NCBI GenBank assembly: GCA_028290305.1
Contig: JAQGKC010000364.1
Coordinates: 1 to 36,498 of the forward strand
Origin: Bradyrhizobium sp.
GTDB taxonomy: Bacteria > Pseudomonadota > Alphaproteobacteria > Rhizobiales > Xanthobacteraceae
Reading direction: 5' to 3'
Length of the DNA stretch: 36,498 nucleotides
Shown: piece after piece, positions 1 to 7,618 of the stretch
How positions within the stretch are numbered: the first letter of the stretch is position 1
Layout of the letters: every line of letters begins with the position of its first letter
Translations under genes and position numbers: made by a program
Notes under the pieces: model-generated
Told to the model about the DNA's origin: nothing
The model's database searches: none
What the model saw: the letters and a program-made list of their open reading frames with translations, nothing else

Positions 1-22
1 TGATGGCTCCATCGCGCCAGGC

Positions 23-1141
23 TTAGAGCGGAAGCTTCACCTTGAAGATCGTAAAGGGACCGGAGCGCGGCAGATTGTTCTTGAACGCGACTTCCCAAAG
101 ATGAGAATCGGCGATGTAGAGATAGCCACCGCTGATCGCAAAACCGTCCGCCCAGGAAAGCTTTGACGGGTCGCTGACGAAGACTTTTGCGCTCAGCGTA
201 TGGCTCGGCGTCCGCGTTATGGCAACTACGGTGCGGTTTTCCAGATCGCCGCCATAGAGCGTGCCGTCTTTATCCATAATGAGCCCGCCGCTCAGCACCG
301 AACTGCCGAGATACTCGACCTTCCCGGCAAGCTCCGTGTCGGAAAGCCGGGCATCGCGCAAAGCCGAGGTCGGCACGCGCCAGTAATTGTGATCGGTCAG
401 CGGCCGGTAGTAGAGCCATTGCGCATCCGGCGAAAGCGCGATGCCATCGGCATGGATCGCCACCACCGAACCGTCCGGCCGCAGCGCGATTTCCTTGCCG
501 AACATCAGATGCTGCTTCGGATCGGCGAAGGTGGAGCGATCGCCGACCAGCACCTGCCGCGCATTCCCGGTCTTCAGATCGAGCACCGCCAGGCTGCCTT
601 TGTTTCCAATATTGGTGAGGTAGGCATAACCATGCACGAGATCGATCCGCAGATCGTTCAGGGAATCTTTGGTGAAGACCACGCCTTTGAAATCATATTG
701 TCGGATCACCTTGTTGGTCGAAAGGTCGAACTCGACCAGCTTGGGCGGCAGGCGCTCCTGGTCGACCTTCGGCAGTGACGAGTCGAGCGCCCAAAGATGG
801 TCTGCCTTGTCGACCCATAGCGCTTGAACGGAGATCCATTCCGACTTGCCATCGCCCTGCTCGCTGAAATTGTTCCAGGCGGCGTCGGGATACGGCGTCA
901 CCGCTCCGGTTTTAGGATCGACTTCCACCATGCTGTAGCGCGAACGGACGTTGGCGGCTGGTGCTGTCGCAAACACCCTGCCCTTGGCCGAGACGCCGAT
1001 TCCGACCAGCCGGAAGTCATCTTCGAACGCCTTCACGGTTTCGAGCGGTGGACCGACTTTACCGGGATTTTCGGCCGTCGCGGGTGCTGCTGCGAGCACG
1101 CAAGCAGTGGCCAAAATCATGCCGACGGACGCGCGGGCCAT
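23..1141 (-). CDS. Secreted major royal jelly/yellow-family beta-propeller protein
   Basis: Predicted 372-aa exported protein of the major royal jelly/yellow family (SMP-30-like six-bladed propeller), often annotated as L-dopachrome tautomerase-related. An N-terminal signal peptide runs from MARASVG through a hydrophobic stretch to ATAEN. Propeller-type strands follow, including VEVDPKTGAVTPYPD, LVEFDLSTNKVIRQY, the DLRIDLVHGYAYLTN segment and the late SWADGFAISGGYLYIADSHL segment that is typical of the family. I chose the ATG at 1141 over the one at 1159 because it follows a CAGGAA ribosome-binding site and puts the signal peptide at the very N-terminus. A 49-aa ORF ends 23 bases upstream on the same strand, so the two may be cotranscribed. 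The bacterial substrate is unknown to me. Family call is good; the enzymatic label is not proven. Confidence 0.85.
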   Translation of the reverse strand: MARASVGMILATACVLAAAPATAENPGKVGPPLETVKAFEDDFRLVGIGVSAKGRVFATAPAANVRSRYSMVEVDPKTGAVTPYPDAAWNNFSEQGDGKSEWISVQALWVDKADHLWALDSSLPKVDQERLPPKLVEFDLSTNKVIRQYDFKGVVFTKDSLNDLRIDLVHGYAYLTNIGNKGSLAVLDLKTGNARQVLVGDRSTFADPKQHLMFGKEIALRPDGSVVAIHADGIALSPDAQWLYYRPLTDHNYWRVPTSALRDARLSDTELAGKVEYLGSSVLSGGLIMDKDGTLYGGDLENRTVVAITRTPSHTLSAKVFVSDPSKLSWADGFAISGGYLYIADSHLWEVAFKNNLPRSGPFTIFKVKLPL

Positions 1142-1164
1142 TCTGGTTCCTGGCGCCATGAACG

Positions 1165-1314
1165 CTAATGCCGCTTGAAATATTGCACGTCGCGCTCGTG
1201 CTTTTCCGCTGCCGCCCTTGATTTGAAGGTGCCGAGATTGCGACGCTTTCCGGTTTTCGGATTCACCTTGCGGGAATAGAGCCGGTACTCGCCGGACTGC
1301 AATTTGCGGATCAT
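1165..1314 (-). CDS. Small basic 49-aa conserved-type hypothetical protein
   Basis: A 49-codon ORF read by hand, starting MIRKLQSGEYRLYSRKVNPK and ending HERDVQYFKRH. It is strongly basic. It looks like a small beta-hairpin protein: the NPKTGKRRNLGTFKSRAAAE segment resembles an arm-type DNA-binding domain of tyrosine recombinases or short ribosome-associated proteins, but I cannot assign a function. Amino-acid composition and the absence of better ORFs on either strand argue that it is coding. It lies just upstream of the secreted propeller gene on the same strand with a 23-base gap. No strong Shine-Dalgarno is visible before the ATG. Confidence 0.65.
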   Translation of the reverse strand: MIRKLQSGEYRLYSRKVNPKTGKRRNLGTFKSRAAAEKHERDVQYFKRH

Positions 1315-1386
1315 GGTCTGGCCTCGCTGAACGAAACGTACTGCGTTAATCGCGATGGGCGCTTATGGGTTCCCCGCATCGCGAGG

Positions 1387-1464
1387 CGTCATACGCGGAC
1401 CTGACCCGCGTATCTATCAATCTTCAAAGAAGAATGGATAGGCGGGTCGAGCCCGGCCATGACG
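1387..1464. repeat. Imperfect palindromic intergenic repeat element
   Basis: An inverted repeat whose left arm begins CGTCATACGCGGACCTGACC and whose right arm ends GTCGAGCCCGGCCATGACG, separated by a short AT-rich loop. The arms pair over roughly 35 bases with mismatches. It resembles the element at 13591-13678, which has the same GTCATG...CCCGGC terminus. The transcript would fold into a long hairpin between the Sel1 gene and the 49-aa ORF, so it may act as a transcript end or processing site. Confidence 0.65.
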
Positions 1465-1496
1465 AAGGAGAGCGTTACCGCTCATGCGGCCGTCGC

Positions 1497-2357
1497 CTAA
1501 AAACAAAGATTAGTGACAAAATTCCCGCGCTTGTCCTTGATTGCGTAGGGGCATTCCAGGCGCTTGAGCGCCTTCTTGGCATCTTCATCGCCAAGCGCCG
1601 CGGCCCGCTCGTAATAGGATTTGGCGGCGGTTGAATCCTTTGGCCCGCCGCGTCCCTCTTGCGCGAACGCGCCCATTCGCTCCAGCGCACCTGGATGGTT
1701 TTGCGCGGCCGCCTTCTCGAACAGGCTCCGCGCGCCGGCATCGTCCTTGGCTCCGCCGGTGCCATCGGCCAACATCAATCCGAGCTGATACTGCGCTTCG
1801 GGATTGGTCTCGGCGGCTTTTGCCAATAGCTCTCTTCCTCTCACGGGATCCGACGGCGTGCCGCCGCCGGAGAGTGCGGCGAGATTGCTGACGCCGCGCG
1901 GATTTCCGGCTTCAGCCGCGCGCTCGAACAGTTTGCGCGCCTGGGCATCGTCTTTTGCCACGCCCGCGCCGGTCCCGTAGAGCACGCCGAGTTCGACCAT
2001 CGCCGAGCTAGAGCCCTTGTCGGCCGCCCTACGCCAGGCGGCGATTGCTTCCGGCAATTGCTTGTTGGCCGCGTAAGCGCGGCCAAGCTGGTACAGCGCG
2101 CGTCGCGATGAACCAGCCGCGACCTTGCAATATTTGATCGCGGTCGCGACATCGGACAGCGCTACATCCGGCGTGCCCTTGACGTCGGCCGGCCGGTCCG
2201 GATCGGCAGGATCGGCTGCGAGCCGGTCGCACAGCACGAGATCGGCCGATTGCGCGCGGATTAAAGTCGGAGTGCCCGCGATGACGAGCGCCGTGACGGC
2301 GATGCGGCCTATCGCAGCAAATGAAAGCACGTGGGGTTGTTTTGTCATGGCATACAT
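1497..2357 (-). CDS. Secreted Sel1-repeat (tetratricopeptide-like) protein
   Basis: A 286-aa protein with an N-terminal export signal (hydrophobic segment around AVTALVIAGTPTLIRAQ, predicted cleavage after AQS). About four or five Sel1-like repeats follow. The alternating A/G pattern is easy to see in ALYQLGRAYAANKQLPEAIA, MVELGVLYGTGAGVAKDDAQ, AQYQLGLMLADGTGGAKDDA and ALERMGAFAQEGRGGPKDST. Sel1 repeats are alpha-helical solenoids used for protein-protein contacts. The C-terminus carries two cysteines (LECPYAIKDK and NLCF) and there is another in the mature N-terminus, so disulfides are possible in the periplasm. The start at 2357 lacks a clear ribosome-binding site; an in-frame ATG three codons later is an alternative. 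Partner unknown. Confidence 0.85.
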   Translation of the reverse strand: MYAMTKQPHVLSFAAIGRIAVTALVIAGTPTLIRAQSADLVLCDRLAADPADPDRPADVKGTPDVALSDVATAIKYCKVAAGSSRRALYQLGRAYAANKQLPEAIAAWRRAADKGSSSAMVELGVLYGTGAGVAKDDAQARKLFERAAEAGNPRGVSNLAALSGGGTPSDPVRGRELLAKAAETNPEAQYQLGLMLADGTGGAKDDAGARSLFEKAAAQNHPGALERMGAFAQEGRGGPKDSTAAKSYYERAAALGDEDAKKALKRLECPYAIKDKRGNFVTNLCF

Positions 2358-2394
2358 TTGACGCGGAGAAGTTAGCTTTCAAGTGCGGGCAAAT

Positions 2395-3081
2395 CTAGGG
2401 CTCCAGCCCGGATTCGCGCAGCACCGGCGCCACCTCGGGCGAGGCGAGATACTTCAACAGCGCATCGGATTGTTCCACTCGCTTCGACGCGGCCAGACGC
2501 CCGGCAGAAAACACGGCGGGGCTTTGCAAATGAAGCGGGATCGGCCCGACGACCTCGACGCCGGCGACTTGTTTCAGCTCGCTGATCTGCTGTACCGCGA
2601 GATCAGCCTCACCGGTTACGAGCCGTTCGGCGGTAAAGCCTGATGGAATGATCCGGGCGCGAGCGTTGATCTCTGGCGCGATCCCCATCCGCTCGATCAA
2701 TTGCGCGAAGAAAATGCCGCTGGCACCGATGCGTGAATAGGCCACCGCATGGGCATCGAGCAGCGTTGCGCGCAGCGCGGCCTCGGTGGCGATATCGGGA
2801 TGATCAGCGCCGGCCTTCACGGCAATACCGACAAAGGATCGCGCCAGATCGGCGCGGCTGTCCGGCACCACGGCTCCTTTCGCCGCGAGATCGTCGAGCG
2901 CCTCCTTGGTCAGAATAACGACGTCAGCGCCCTCGCCGCTGCGCAGACGATCCAGCAAGCCAAGCGTTGGCGCGAAAGCGGCATCGATGCGCGCGCCGCC
3001 TTCCGCTTCATATCTTCCAGCAAGACTGCGCACTGCCCCCATCAAGGCAAGTGTCGAGAGCACCCGAACGACATTTTCCAT
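2395..3081 (-). CDS. ModA-like substrate-binding protein without signal peptide
   Basis: A 228-aa protein of the type 2 periplasmic-binding fold, most like molybdate/tungstate ABC binding proteins (ModA). Recognisable elements are an N-terminal LSTLALMGAVRSLAGRYEAE, the ADVVILTKEALDDLAAKG segment, the AYSRIGASGIFFAQLIERMG segment and the late EADLAVQQISEL and ALLKYLASPEVAPVLRESG segments. Start supported by GGAAGG eight bases before the ATG. No signal peptide is apparent and there is no modB or modC nearby, so it may be cytoplasmic or only distantly related to true ModA. Rhizobial genomes carry many such orphan copies. Ligand not predictable from the sequence. Confidence 0.8.
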   Translation of the reverse strand: MENVVRVLSTLALMGAVRSLAGRYEAEGGARIDAAFAPTLGLLDRLRSGEGADVVILTKEALDDLAAKGAVVPDSRADLARSFVGIAVKAGADHPDIATEAALRATLLDAHAVAYSRIGASGIFFAQLIERMGIAPEINARARIIPSGFTAERLVTGEADLAVQQISELKQVAGVEVVGPIPLHLQSPAVFSAGRLAASKRVEQSDALLKYLASPEVAPVLRESGLEP

Positions 3082-3271
3082 CAGCAGCCTTCCCGAAAGC
3101 CAATCTAGCGTGGTTCGCGCTTCCGGGAAATGGACCTAAAGCGGGGCTTGTCCGCATGCAAACGCTGCGCTTTTCGCGCGGCAGATGAATGGCAAAAAAA
3201 GACCAGCTGAGAGGAGGCCGAAGCATCCACTGGGCTGGTCCAAGGTCGCTGGGAGGAGAGGCGCGAACAGA

Positions 3272-3325
3272 CCCGCTCGGGAGCGGGAGTTGTGGCCTGG
3301 ACCGCGCCAAATCCAGGCCGCAACT
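3272..3325 (-). terminator. Tandem hairpins downstream of glnII
   Basis: Two hairpins lie just past the glnII stop codon. The first (3288-3325) pairs AGTTGCGGCCTGGA with TCCAGGCCACAACT with one mismatch around a 10-base loop. The second (3272-3287) is CCCGCTC-CC-GAGCGGG. There is no U tract, so a classical intrinsic terminator is not proven. They may protect the 3' end of the glnII message. The rest of 3082-3335 holds no gene that I can support. Confidence 0.5.
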
Positions 3326-3335
3326 GCTGGAGGGC

Positions 3336-4373
3336 TTAAGCCGCGGCCGCTTTGGCTGCGGTCGGAACCGATGCGATCGTCTTCAGGATCTGGGAGGCGA
3401 TCTGGTAAGGGTCGCCTTGCGAGTTCGGGCGGCGGTCTTCGAGATAGCCCTTGTATCCGTTATTGGCGAAGCTGTGCGGCACGCGGATCGATGCGCCGCG
3501 GTCCGCGACACCATAGCTGAACTCATGGATCGAAGCGGTCTCGTGCTTGCCGGTCAGCCGCAAATGGTTGTCCGGCCCATAGACCGCGATGTGATCTTCG
3601 CGGGCCGTTTCGAACGCCTTCATCAGCTGCTCAAAATATTCCTTGCCGCCCACTTCGCGCATATAGGTGGTGGAGAAGTTGGCGTGCATGCCGGAACCGT
3701 TCCAATCGGTGTCGCCGAGCGGCTTGCAGTGATATTCGATGTCGATGCCATAGGTCTCGGTCAGGCGCTGCATCAGGTAGCGGGCCATCCACATTTCGTC
3801 AGCGGCCTTCTTGGACCCCTTGCCGAAGATCTGGAATTCCCACTGACCCTTCGCCACCTCGGCGTTGATGCCTTCGTGGTTGATGCCGGCGGCGAGGCAG
3901 AGATCGAGATGCTTCTCGACGATCTCACGCGCAACCGCACCGACGTTGGAGTAGCCGACGCCGGTGTAATACGGGCCCTGCGGCGCGGGATAGCCGGCGG
4001 TCGGGAAGCCGAGCGGACGGCCATCCTTGTAGAAGAAGTATTCCTGCTCAAAGCCGAACCACGCGCCTGCGTCGTCGAGAATGGTCGCACGCTTGTTCGA
4101 GGCATGCGGAGTCTTGCCATCGGGCATCATGACTTCGCACATCACCAGAGCGCCATTGGTGCGCGCGGCATCCGGAAAAACAGCGACCGGCTTCAGAACG
4201 CAGTCTGAACTTTTTCCCTCTGCCTGCATGGTCGAGCTTCCGTCGAAGCCCCAGAGCGGAAGCTGTTCCAACGTCGGAAATGAATCAAATTCCTTGATCT
4301 GCGTTTTTCCGCGCAAATTCGGTATCGGCGTATATCCGTCGAGCCAGATATACTCGAGCTTATACTTTGTCAT
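3336..4373 (-). CDS. glnII: Type II glutamine synthetase (GSII)
   Basis: Eukaryote-type glutamine synthetase of 345 aa that forms glutamine from glutamate, ammonia and ATP. The length fits GSII rather than the roughly 470-aa GSI (glnA). Seen in order: beta-grasp domain with WGFDGSS (residues 41-47), catalytic-core FGFEQEYFF (106-114) that supplies metal ligands, GINHEGINAEVAKGQWEFQI, the CKPLGDTDWNGSGMHANFS segment and the C-terminal HETASIHEFSYGVADRGAS and RRPNSQGDPYQIAS segments. GSII lacks the adenylylation loop of GSI and in Bradyrhizobium is controlled by transcription through NtrC and sigma-54, which fits the -24/-12 motif at 4468-4484. The divergent neighbour is DUF2735, a common arrangement in rhizobia. 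The C-terminal KAAAA tail is an unusual small extension. Confidence 0.97.
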   Translation of the reverse strand: MTKYKLEYIWLDGYTPIPNLRGKTQIKEFDSFPTLEQLPLWGFDGSSTMQAEGKSSDCVLKPVAVFPDAARTNGALVMCEVMMPDGKTPHASNKRATILDDAGAWFGFEQEYFFYKDGRPLGFPTAGYPAPQGPYYTGVGYSNVGAVAREIVEKHLDLCLAAGINHEGINAEVAKGQWEFQIFGKGSKKAADEMWMARYLMQRLTETYGIDIEYHCKPLGDTDWNGSGMHANFSTTYMREVGGKEYFEQLMKAFETAREDHIAVYGPDNHLRLTGKHETASIHEFSYGVADRGASIRVPHSFANNGYKGYLEDRRPNSQGDPYQIASQILKTIASVPTAAKAAAA

Positions 4374-4467
4374 TGAGCTCTCTCATGAGTTGATGATGCG
4401 AAAGGTGGGGAACCGAAACCTGCAGGTCTCCACAAGTGTACCCGGCCACCATCGGCCAGTTCTTACC

Positions 4468-4484
4468 AAGCATTTAATGTGCCA
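4468..4484 (-). promoter_or_regulatory. Sigma-54 (-24/-12) promoter of glnII
   Basis: Read on the minus strand, TGGCACATTAAATGCTT matches the RpoN consensus TGGCACGN4TTGCW, with the GG and GC doublets exactly ten bases apart. Transcription would start near 4458 and give an untranslated leader of about 85 bases before the glnII ATG. Known glnII genes of Bradyrhizobium are RpoN/NtrC dependent. An inverted TGCACCAATTGGCA lies against the -24 box; whether this is an NtrC half-site is inference. Confidence 0.75.
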
Positions 4485-4658
4485 ATTGGTGCAATGCGGG
4501 ACTCAGGCGATGGAGGGAAATCCCTCCGGCTTTCCCACTCCGGGATCGCATTTGAGGTGCGGCAAAGGCGCGCGGGTGCGGCGGCGACCGGGCCGGCTTT
4601 GGGGCTGAACTACGCCCGATTCCGCAGCACTTCGCGACCTCTTTATCGCTCCGATTAA

Positions 4659-4674
4659 AGGCGCGGCATTTGCC
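4659..4674 (+). promoter_or_regulatory. Possible sigma-54-like promoter for the DUF2735 gene
   Basis: AGGCGCGGCATTTGCC keeps the GG-N10-GC spacing and the TTGC of the -12 element, with mismatches at two -24 positions. It points toward the DUF2735 gene 240 bases away, so the leader would be long. It makes shared nitrogen control of glnII and DUF2735 possible. No other gene is supported in the 542-base gap 4374-4915. Confidence 0.35.
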
Positions 4675-4915
4675 CGCAACATTCAGCAAGAAAGCCGGTC
4701 ACTTCCGCAACCTTGACGATGGCTCAAGCGTTAATCAGCCCACCGGTGCCTCTCGCAAGGCAAAAGCAGAAATGCCTATAAATTACCCATGGAATGATTT
4801 TGTTTTGATCATGTTGCACCGGCCAAGAGCACGGCCGATATCGGCTTTGGTAACCACACGAGAACGAGTCGGGCGCAGCATGTGTCTATGCGCAGCGACA
4901 CAAGGAGAGACTGGC

Positions 4916-5116
4916 ATGAATACGAGTTTGAATCACGGGTCCGCGAAGATCTACCAATTCCCCCCCGGGGGCCGGTCGGCCGTCGGTGGGCGTCGCTACG
5001 AGGAGACCAAGACATCAACCGATCTGGCTTCGTCGCGCGTCAGCGAAGCTGCGGTTGGCGGCGCCTGGTATCACGAAGCGGCAATCCAGGAATCCAAACC
5101 GGTGCGTGATCGCTAA
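4916..5116 (+). CDS. DUF2735 family protein divergent from glnII
   Basis: A 66-aa protein starting MNTSLNHGSAKIYQFPPGGR, which is the conserved opening of DUF2735 (SAKIYQFP...GGRR), followed by SRVSEAAVGGAWYHEAAIQE. The ATG at 4916 has AAGGAGAGA directly upstream. A longer open frame reaches back to 4670, but that part has no ribosome-binding site or family similarity. DUF2735 genes are commonly found beside glnII in rhizobia, which suggests a role in nitrogen assimilation, possibly in control of glutamine synthetase; the biochemical role is unknown to me. Soluble, no signal peptide. A strong terminator follows at 5177-5213. Confidence 0.9.
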   Translation: MNTSLNHGSAKIYQFPPGGRSAVGGRRYEETKTSTDLASSRVSEAAVGGAWYHEAAIQESKPVRDR

Positions 5117-5176
5117 TGCGTAACCTACGCTCGATGCCGATGAGTTGCTGGAGTTCGGCGCGATACCAAGAAGTAG

Positions 5177-5213
5177 AAAAAGGGTCGAAACAAAAATGTT
5201 TCGGCCCTTTTTT
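5177..5213. terminator. Bidirectional intrinsic terminator
   Basis: AAGGGTCGAAAC pairs with GTTTCGGCCCTT around a 6-base loop (one G-U type position). A T-run follows on the plus strand (5208-5213) and an A-run precedes it (5176-5181), so it can end transcription both of the DUF2735 gene and of the MliC-like gene. The MliC stop codon touches its right edge. Confidence 0.9.
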
Positions 5214-5527
5214 CATGTCCGCTCGCAGGCCGTCGCCGGCCGTTTGGCGTGCTTGAGCGTGATGCCTTCTTTGGTAATTTTTAACGTGACCCCGCTGCCT
5301 GAATAGCGTGAGCCCGACAACGTCAGGCGCCTGGCCAGCGTCACCGCACCTCCGTCGACCTGCAGATGCGCGCGCGAATCATATTGGTAAAATCCGGCAA
5401 TGAACTGGGTGCCGTCGGCGCAGCGATAACTCTGGAACGCCTGCGCGAATACCGGTGATGAGATTGTTGCAACCCCCGCAACCAATGCTGCCGCGCCGAA
5501 AATAATAATGGCCCCGCGCCGATTCAT
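5213..5527 (-). CDS. Secreted MliC-family lysozyme-inhibitor-like protein
   Basis: A 104-aa exported protein. Signal peptide MNRRGAIIIFGAAALVAGVA... ends at VFAQA. The mature part has the MliC layout: YRCADGTQFIAGFYQYDSRA, then LSGSRYSGSGVTLKITKEG and the final TACERT, with one N-terminal and one C-terminal cysteine that pair in the family. MliC proteins bind and block C-type lysozymes in the periplasm or at the outer membrane. The true start is the ATG at 5527, which follows GGGGGACGAAC; the open frame continues upstream to 5632 without a ribosome-binding site. There is no lipobox, so it is probably soluble in the periplasm. Inhibition of lysozyme is inferred from the family only. Confidence 0.8.
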   Translation of the reverse strand: MNRRGAIIIFGAAALVAGVATISSPVFAQAFQSYRCADGTQFIAGFYQYDSRAHLQVDGGAVTLARRLTLSGSRYSGSGVTLKITKEGITLKHAKRPATACERT

Positions 5528-5682
5528 GTTCGTCCCCCGCAGCATTTTCGGCTCAATCGAATCCGTTTGGCCGCAAGAAAATGCTCCTAACCAATAACGA
5601 GAAGCGAGTATAGACCGACCAAAGCAAGGCAAGCGCCCTTTCCGTCATTTCTCCGCCGCAGAGGATGGCTTAGGATACGCCC

Positions 5683-6429
5683 ATGCAAGACTCTCCGGTC
5701 CGTCACTTCAATCTCGCCGGCGCCAGCAATTTCCGCGATCTGGGCGGCTATCCCGGCAAAGACGGCCGCGCGGTCCGCTGGCGGCAGATCTTCCGTTCCA
5801 ACCATCTTGGCCATCTCACCGAAGCCGATGTCGAGGTGCTGCGCGGCCTTGGTTTGAGGAGCGCGTTCGATTTTCGCGGCATCGAGGAGCGCGCCACAGC
5901 GATCTGCGTCCTCGACGAGATCGCGGTTCATTCGCTGCCGATCGAACCGACCGTCGTCGCGGCGCTGCGTGCGCGCCTCGCCGCCGGGGTGCCGCTGTCA
6001 TCGGCCCACGGCCTCGAGGTCATGCGCGATTCCTACCGCAACTATGTGCGTCAAAACACGCCGCGCTTCCGCGCGTTGTTCGCTCACCTGCTGGAAGACC
6101 GCGCCCCGCTGGTGATTCATTGCACGGCGGGCAAGGACCGCACCGGCTTCGCCTGCGCGCTGATCCTGCATGCGCTCGGCGTCTCGGACGATCTGATCGC
6201 CCAGGATTATCTGCTGACCAACCGCTTCTACCGGCGCGACCCCTCCGCCAGCAGCGATCTCCCCGAAGACGTCAGGAAAGTGCTCGCGTCGGTGGAAGCA
6301 TCGTTCCTTGCCGCCGCGTTCGATGCCATCCGCGCCGACCATGGCGATCTCGAAACCTATTTCCAGGACGGACTCGGCCTCGGGCCGCATGAGCGCACCG
6401 CGCTCGAAGAGCGCTATCTGGCGTCGTGA
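5683..6429 (+). CDS. IphP-type tyrosine/dual-specificity protein phosphatase
   Basis: A 248-aa cysteine phosphatase (Y_phosphatase3/IphP type). The P-loop HCTAGKDRTG is at residues 146-155, with the CX5R nucleophile Cys147 and Arg153. The N-terminal FNLAGASNFRDLGGYPGKDG and the RSNHLGHLTEADVEVLRGLG segment are the family's usual opening, followed by the FDFRGIEER motif. The lysine and aspartate inside the P-loop (AGKDR) are typical of members that can act on phosphoinositides as well as phosphotyrosine. No signal peptide, so it is cytoplasmic. Stands alone; the next gene on the same strand is more than 1 kb away. Confidence 0.93.
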   Translation: MQDSPVRHFNLAGASNFRDLGGYPGKDGRAVRWRQIFRSNHLGHLTEADVEVLRGLGLRSAFDFRGIEERATAICVLDEIAVHSLPIEPTVVAALRARLAAGVPLSSAHGLEVMRDSYRNYVRQNTPRFRALFAHLLEDRAPLVIHCTAGKDRTGFACALILHALGVSDDLIAQDYLLTNRFYRRDPSASSDLPEDVRKVLASVEASFLAAAFDAIRADHGDLETYFQDGLGLGPHERTALEERYLAS

Positions 6430-6465
6430 TCCCCCTTGCCTCTCACAGCGAGGGATAAGAAAAGC

Positions 6466-6666
6466 TTACGCCGCCGCTTCCATTTCAGCATCGAGGTCGG
6501 CAATGACGTCCTCGAAGGCGGAGATCGCCTGCTGAACCGCGGCGATCTGCATCAATTCCCAACCGCTGACCGGCCCATTGCGGTTTTGCAGCGCGACGAT
6601 CAAATCCCGCCGCTGTTCCTTGAGTTGAACGAGCGGCAAACCGTGATCAGGCAGATATCTCATCAT
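6466..6666 (-). CDS. Small 66-aa hypothetical protein
   Basis: A 66-aa ORF starting MMRYLPDHGLPLVQLKEQRR. The rest is predicted to be two or three amphipathic helices ending in FEDVIADLDAEMEAAA. It has no signal peptide, membrane segment or motif I recognise. GGGAA precedes the first of two adjacent ATGs; the open frame extends upstream to 6711 but those residues look non-coding. Convergent with the phosphatase gene, whose stop codon is 36 bases away. Function unknown. Confidence 0.55.
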   Translation of the reverse strand: MMRYLPDHGLPLVQLKEQRRDLIVALQNRNGPVSGWELMQIAAVQQAISAFEDVIADLDAEMEAAA

Positions 6667-6780
6667 GATGTTCCCAGCCCTTTGGATTGAACAGCATCGG
6701 GGTATAGCCAATTGGTTCTGCGATCCAATTACAGAACTGCCGCAAATTTAGCGACTGGCGTTAAGCAGCAATATACTGTC

Positions 6781-7482
6781 TTAGGTCGTCGCCGGGAGCG
6801 CACCCGTCATCGCGCTGTCGAGCGCCTGCGTGACGCAGTTGGTGGCCCAATCGCTCATGTGAAGCTGAACAAGGTCGGTCGGATCGATCAATTCCGCGAT
6901 CTGGATGCCGTCCTCGACGTACCAGCGCCGCATCAGGGCAAAGCGGCGAAACACGTTGATGGTGGCCTTCTCGGCGGCGGCCGATATCAGCGCCTCCATT
7001 TGCCCGGCGAATTCGATCTTCTCGGGCTTTACGACGGCCGTCGTGTATTGCAAGTCCATCAGCACCACATCCATCGAAAGACCCGCAAGCCAATCGAGTC
7101 CGGTCGCGATCGACTTGGCAACATCGTCCAGATTGAATTCTTCCTTGCGAAAGACCGCGTTGGTTCCGACTTGCCAGATCACCAGCGCCGGCGCTTCGGC
7201 CAAGACATCGCTCTCGAAGCGCGAAACCTCGCTCGGTGCTTCCTGGCCGCCGATGCCCCGGTTGAGCACATCAATCATCCGATCGGGAAACCGTTTCCTC
7301 AAGGCCAGTTCGAGCCTGCATGGATAAGGCACGATGCTGCCCTCACCCGCCGTCGATGATGAGCCGATGGCCACGATCTTGATCTTCCGTTGATGTCTGA
7401 GACCGTCAGCGAGGTGCGGAAGCGGATACTTGAAACCGATGAGATCGGGGTGGGTCTCGCAAGGCCGTGGCGCATCAGACAT
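6781..7482 (-). CDS. SGNH/GDSL hydrolase
   Basis: A 233-aa hydrolase of the SGNH superfamily (esterase, lipase or carbohydrate acetyl-esterase). Block I is IVAIGSSSTAGEGS with the nucleophile serine in GSSST, block II the glycine in NRGIGGQEA, and block III the asparagine in WQVGTNAVFR. The block V histidine is probably in LVQLHMSDWATN. No signal peptide. The start at 7482 follows CCGAGGAT; a longer open frame to 8043 is antisense to the SDR gene and is not used. It is divergent from the SDR gene with 136 bases between starts. Substrate unknown. Confidence 0.85.
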   Translation of the reverse strand: MSDAPRPCETHPDLIGFKYPLPHLADGLRHQRKIKIVAIGSSSTAGEGSIVPYPCRLELALRKRFPDRMIDVLNRGIGGQEAPSEVSRFESDVLAEAPALVIWQVGTNAVFRKEEFNLDDVAKSIATGLDWLAGLSMDVVLMDLQYTTAVVKPEKIEFAGQMEALISAAAEKATINVFRRFALMRRWYVEDGIQIAELIDPTDLVQLHMSDWATNCVTQALDSAMTGALPATT

Positions 7483-7618
7483 CTGAATATCCTCGGTAGC
7501 CGTTTTGCGGGAGCGGTCCTTCGTGACGCTGCATTTGGGCGCAAAATTTCGAAGCATTGCAAATGAATTTCGCATGGCGCTAGTGTGGCCCTTCCACCCC
7601 CTGGCCAGGAGACCCACC

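Noticed and set aside
3189..4208. 339-aa plus-strand open frame
   Set aside because: Fully antisense to glnII, a GC-rich shadow frame.
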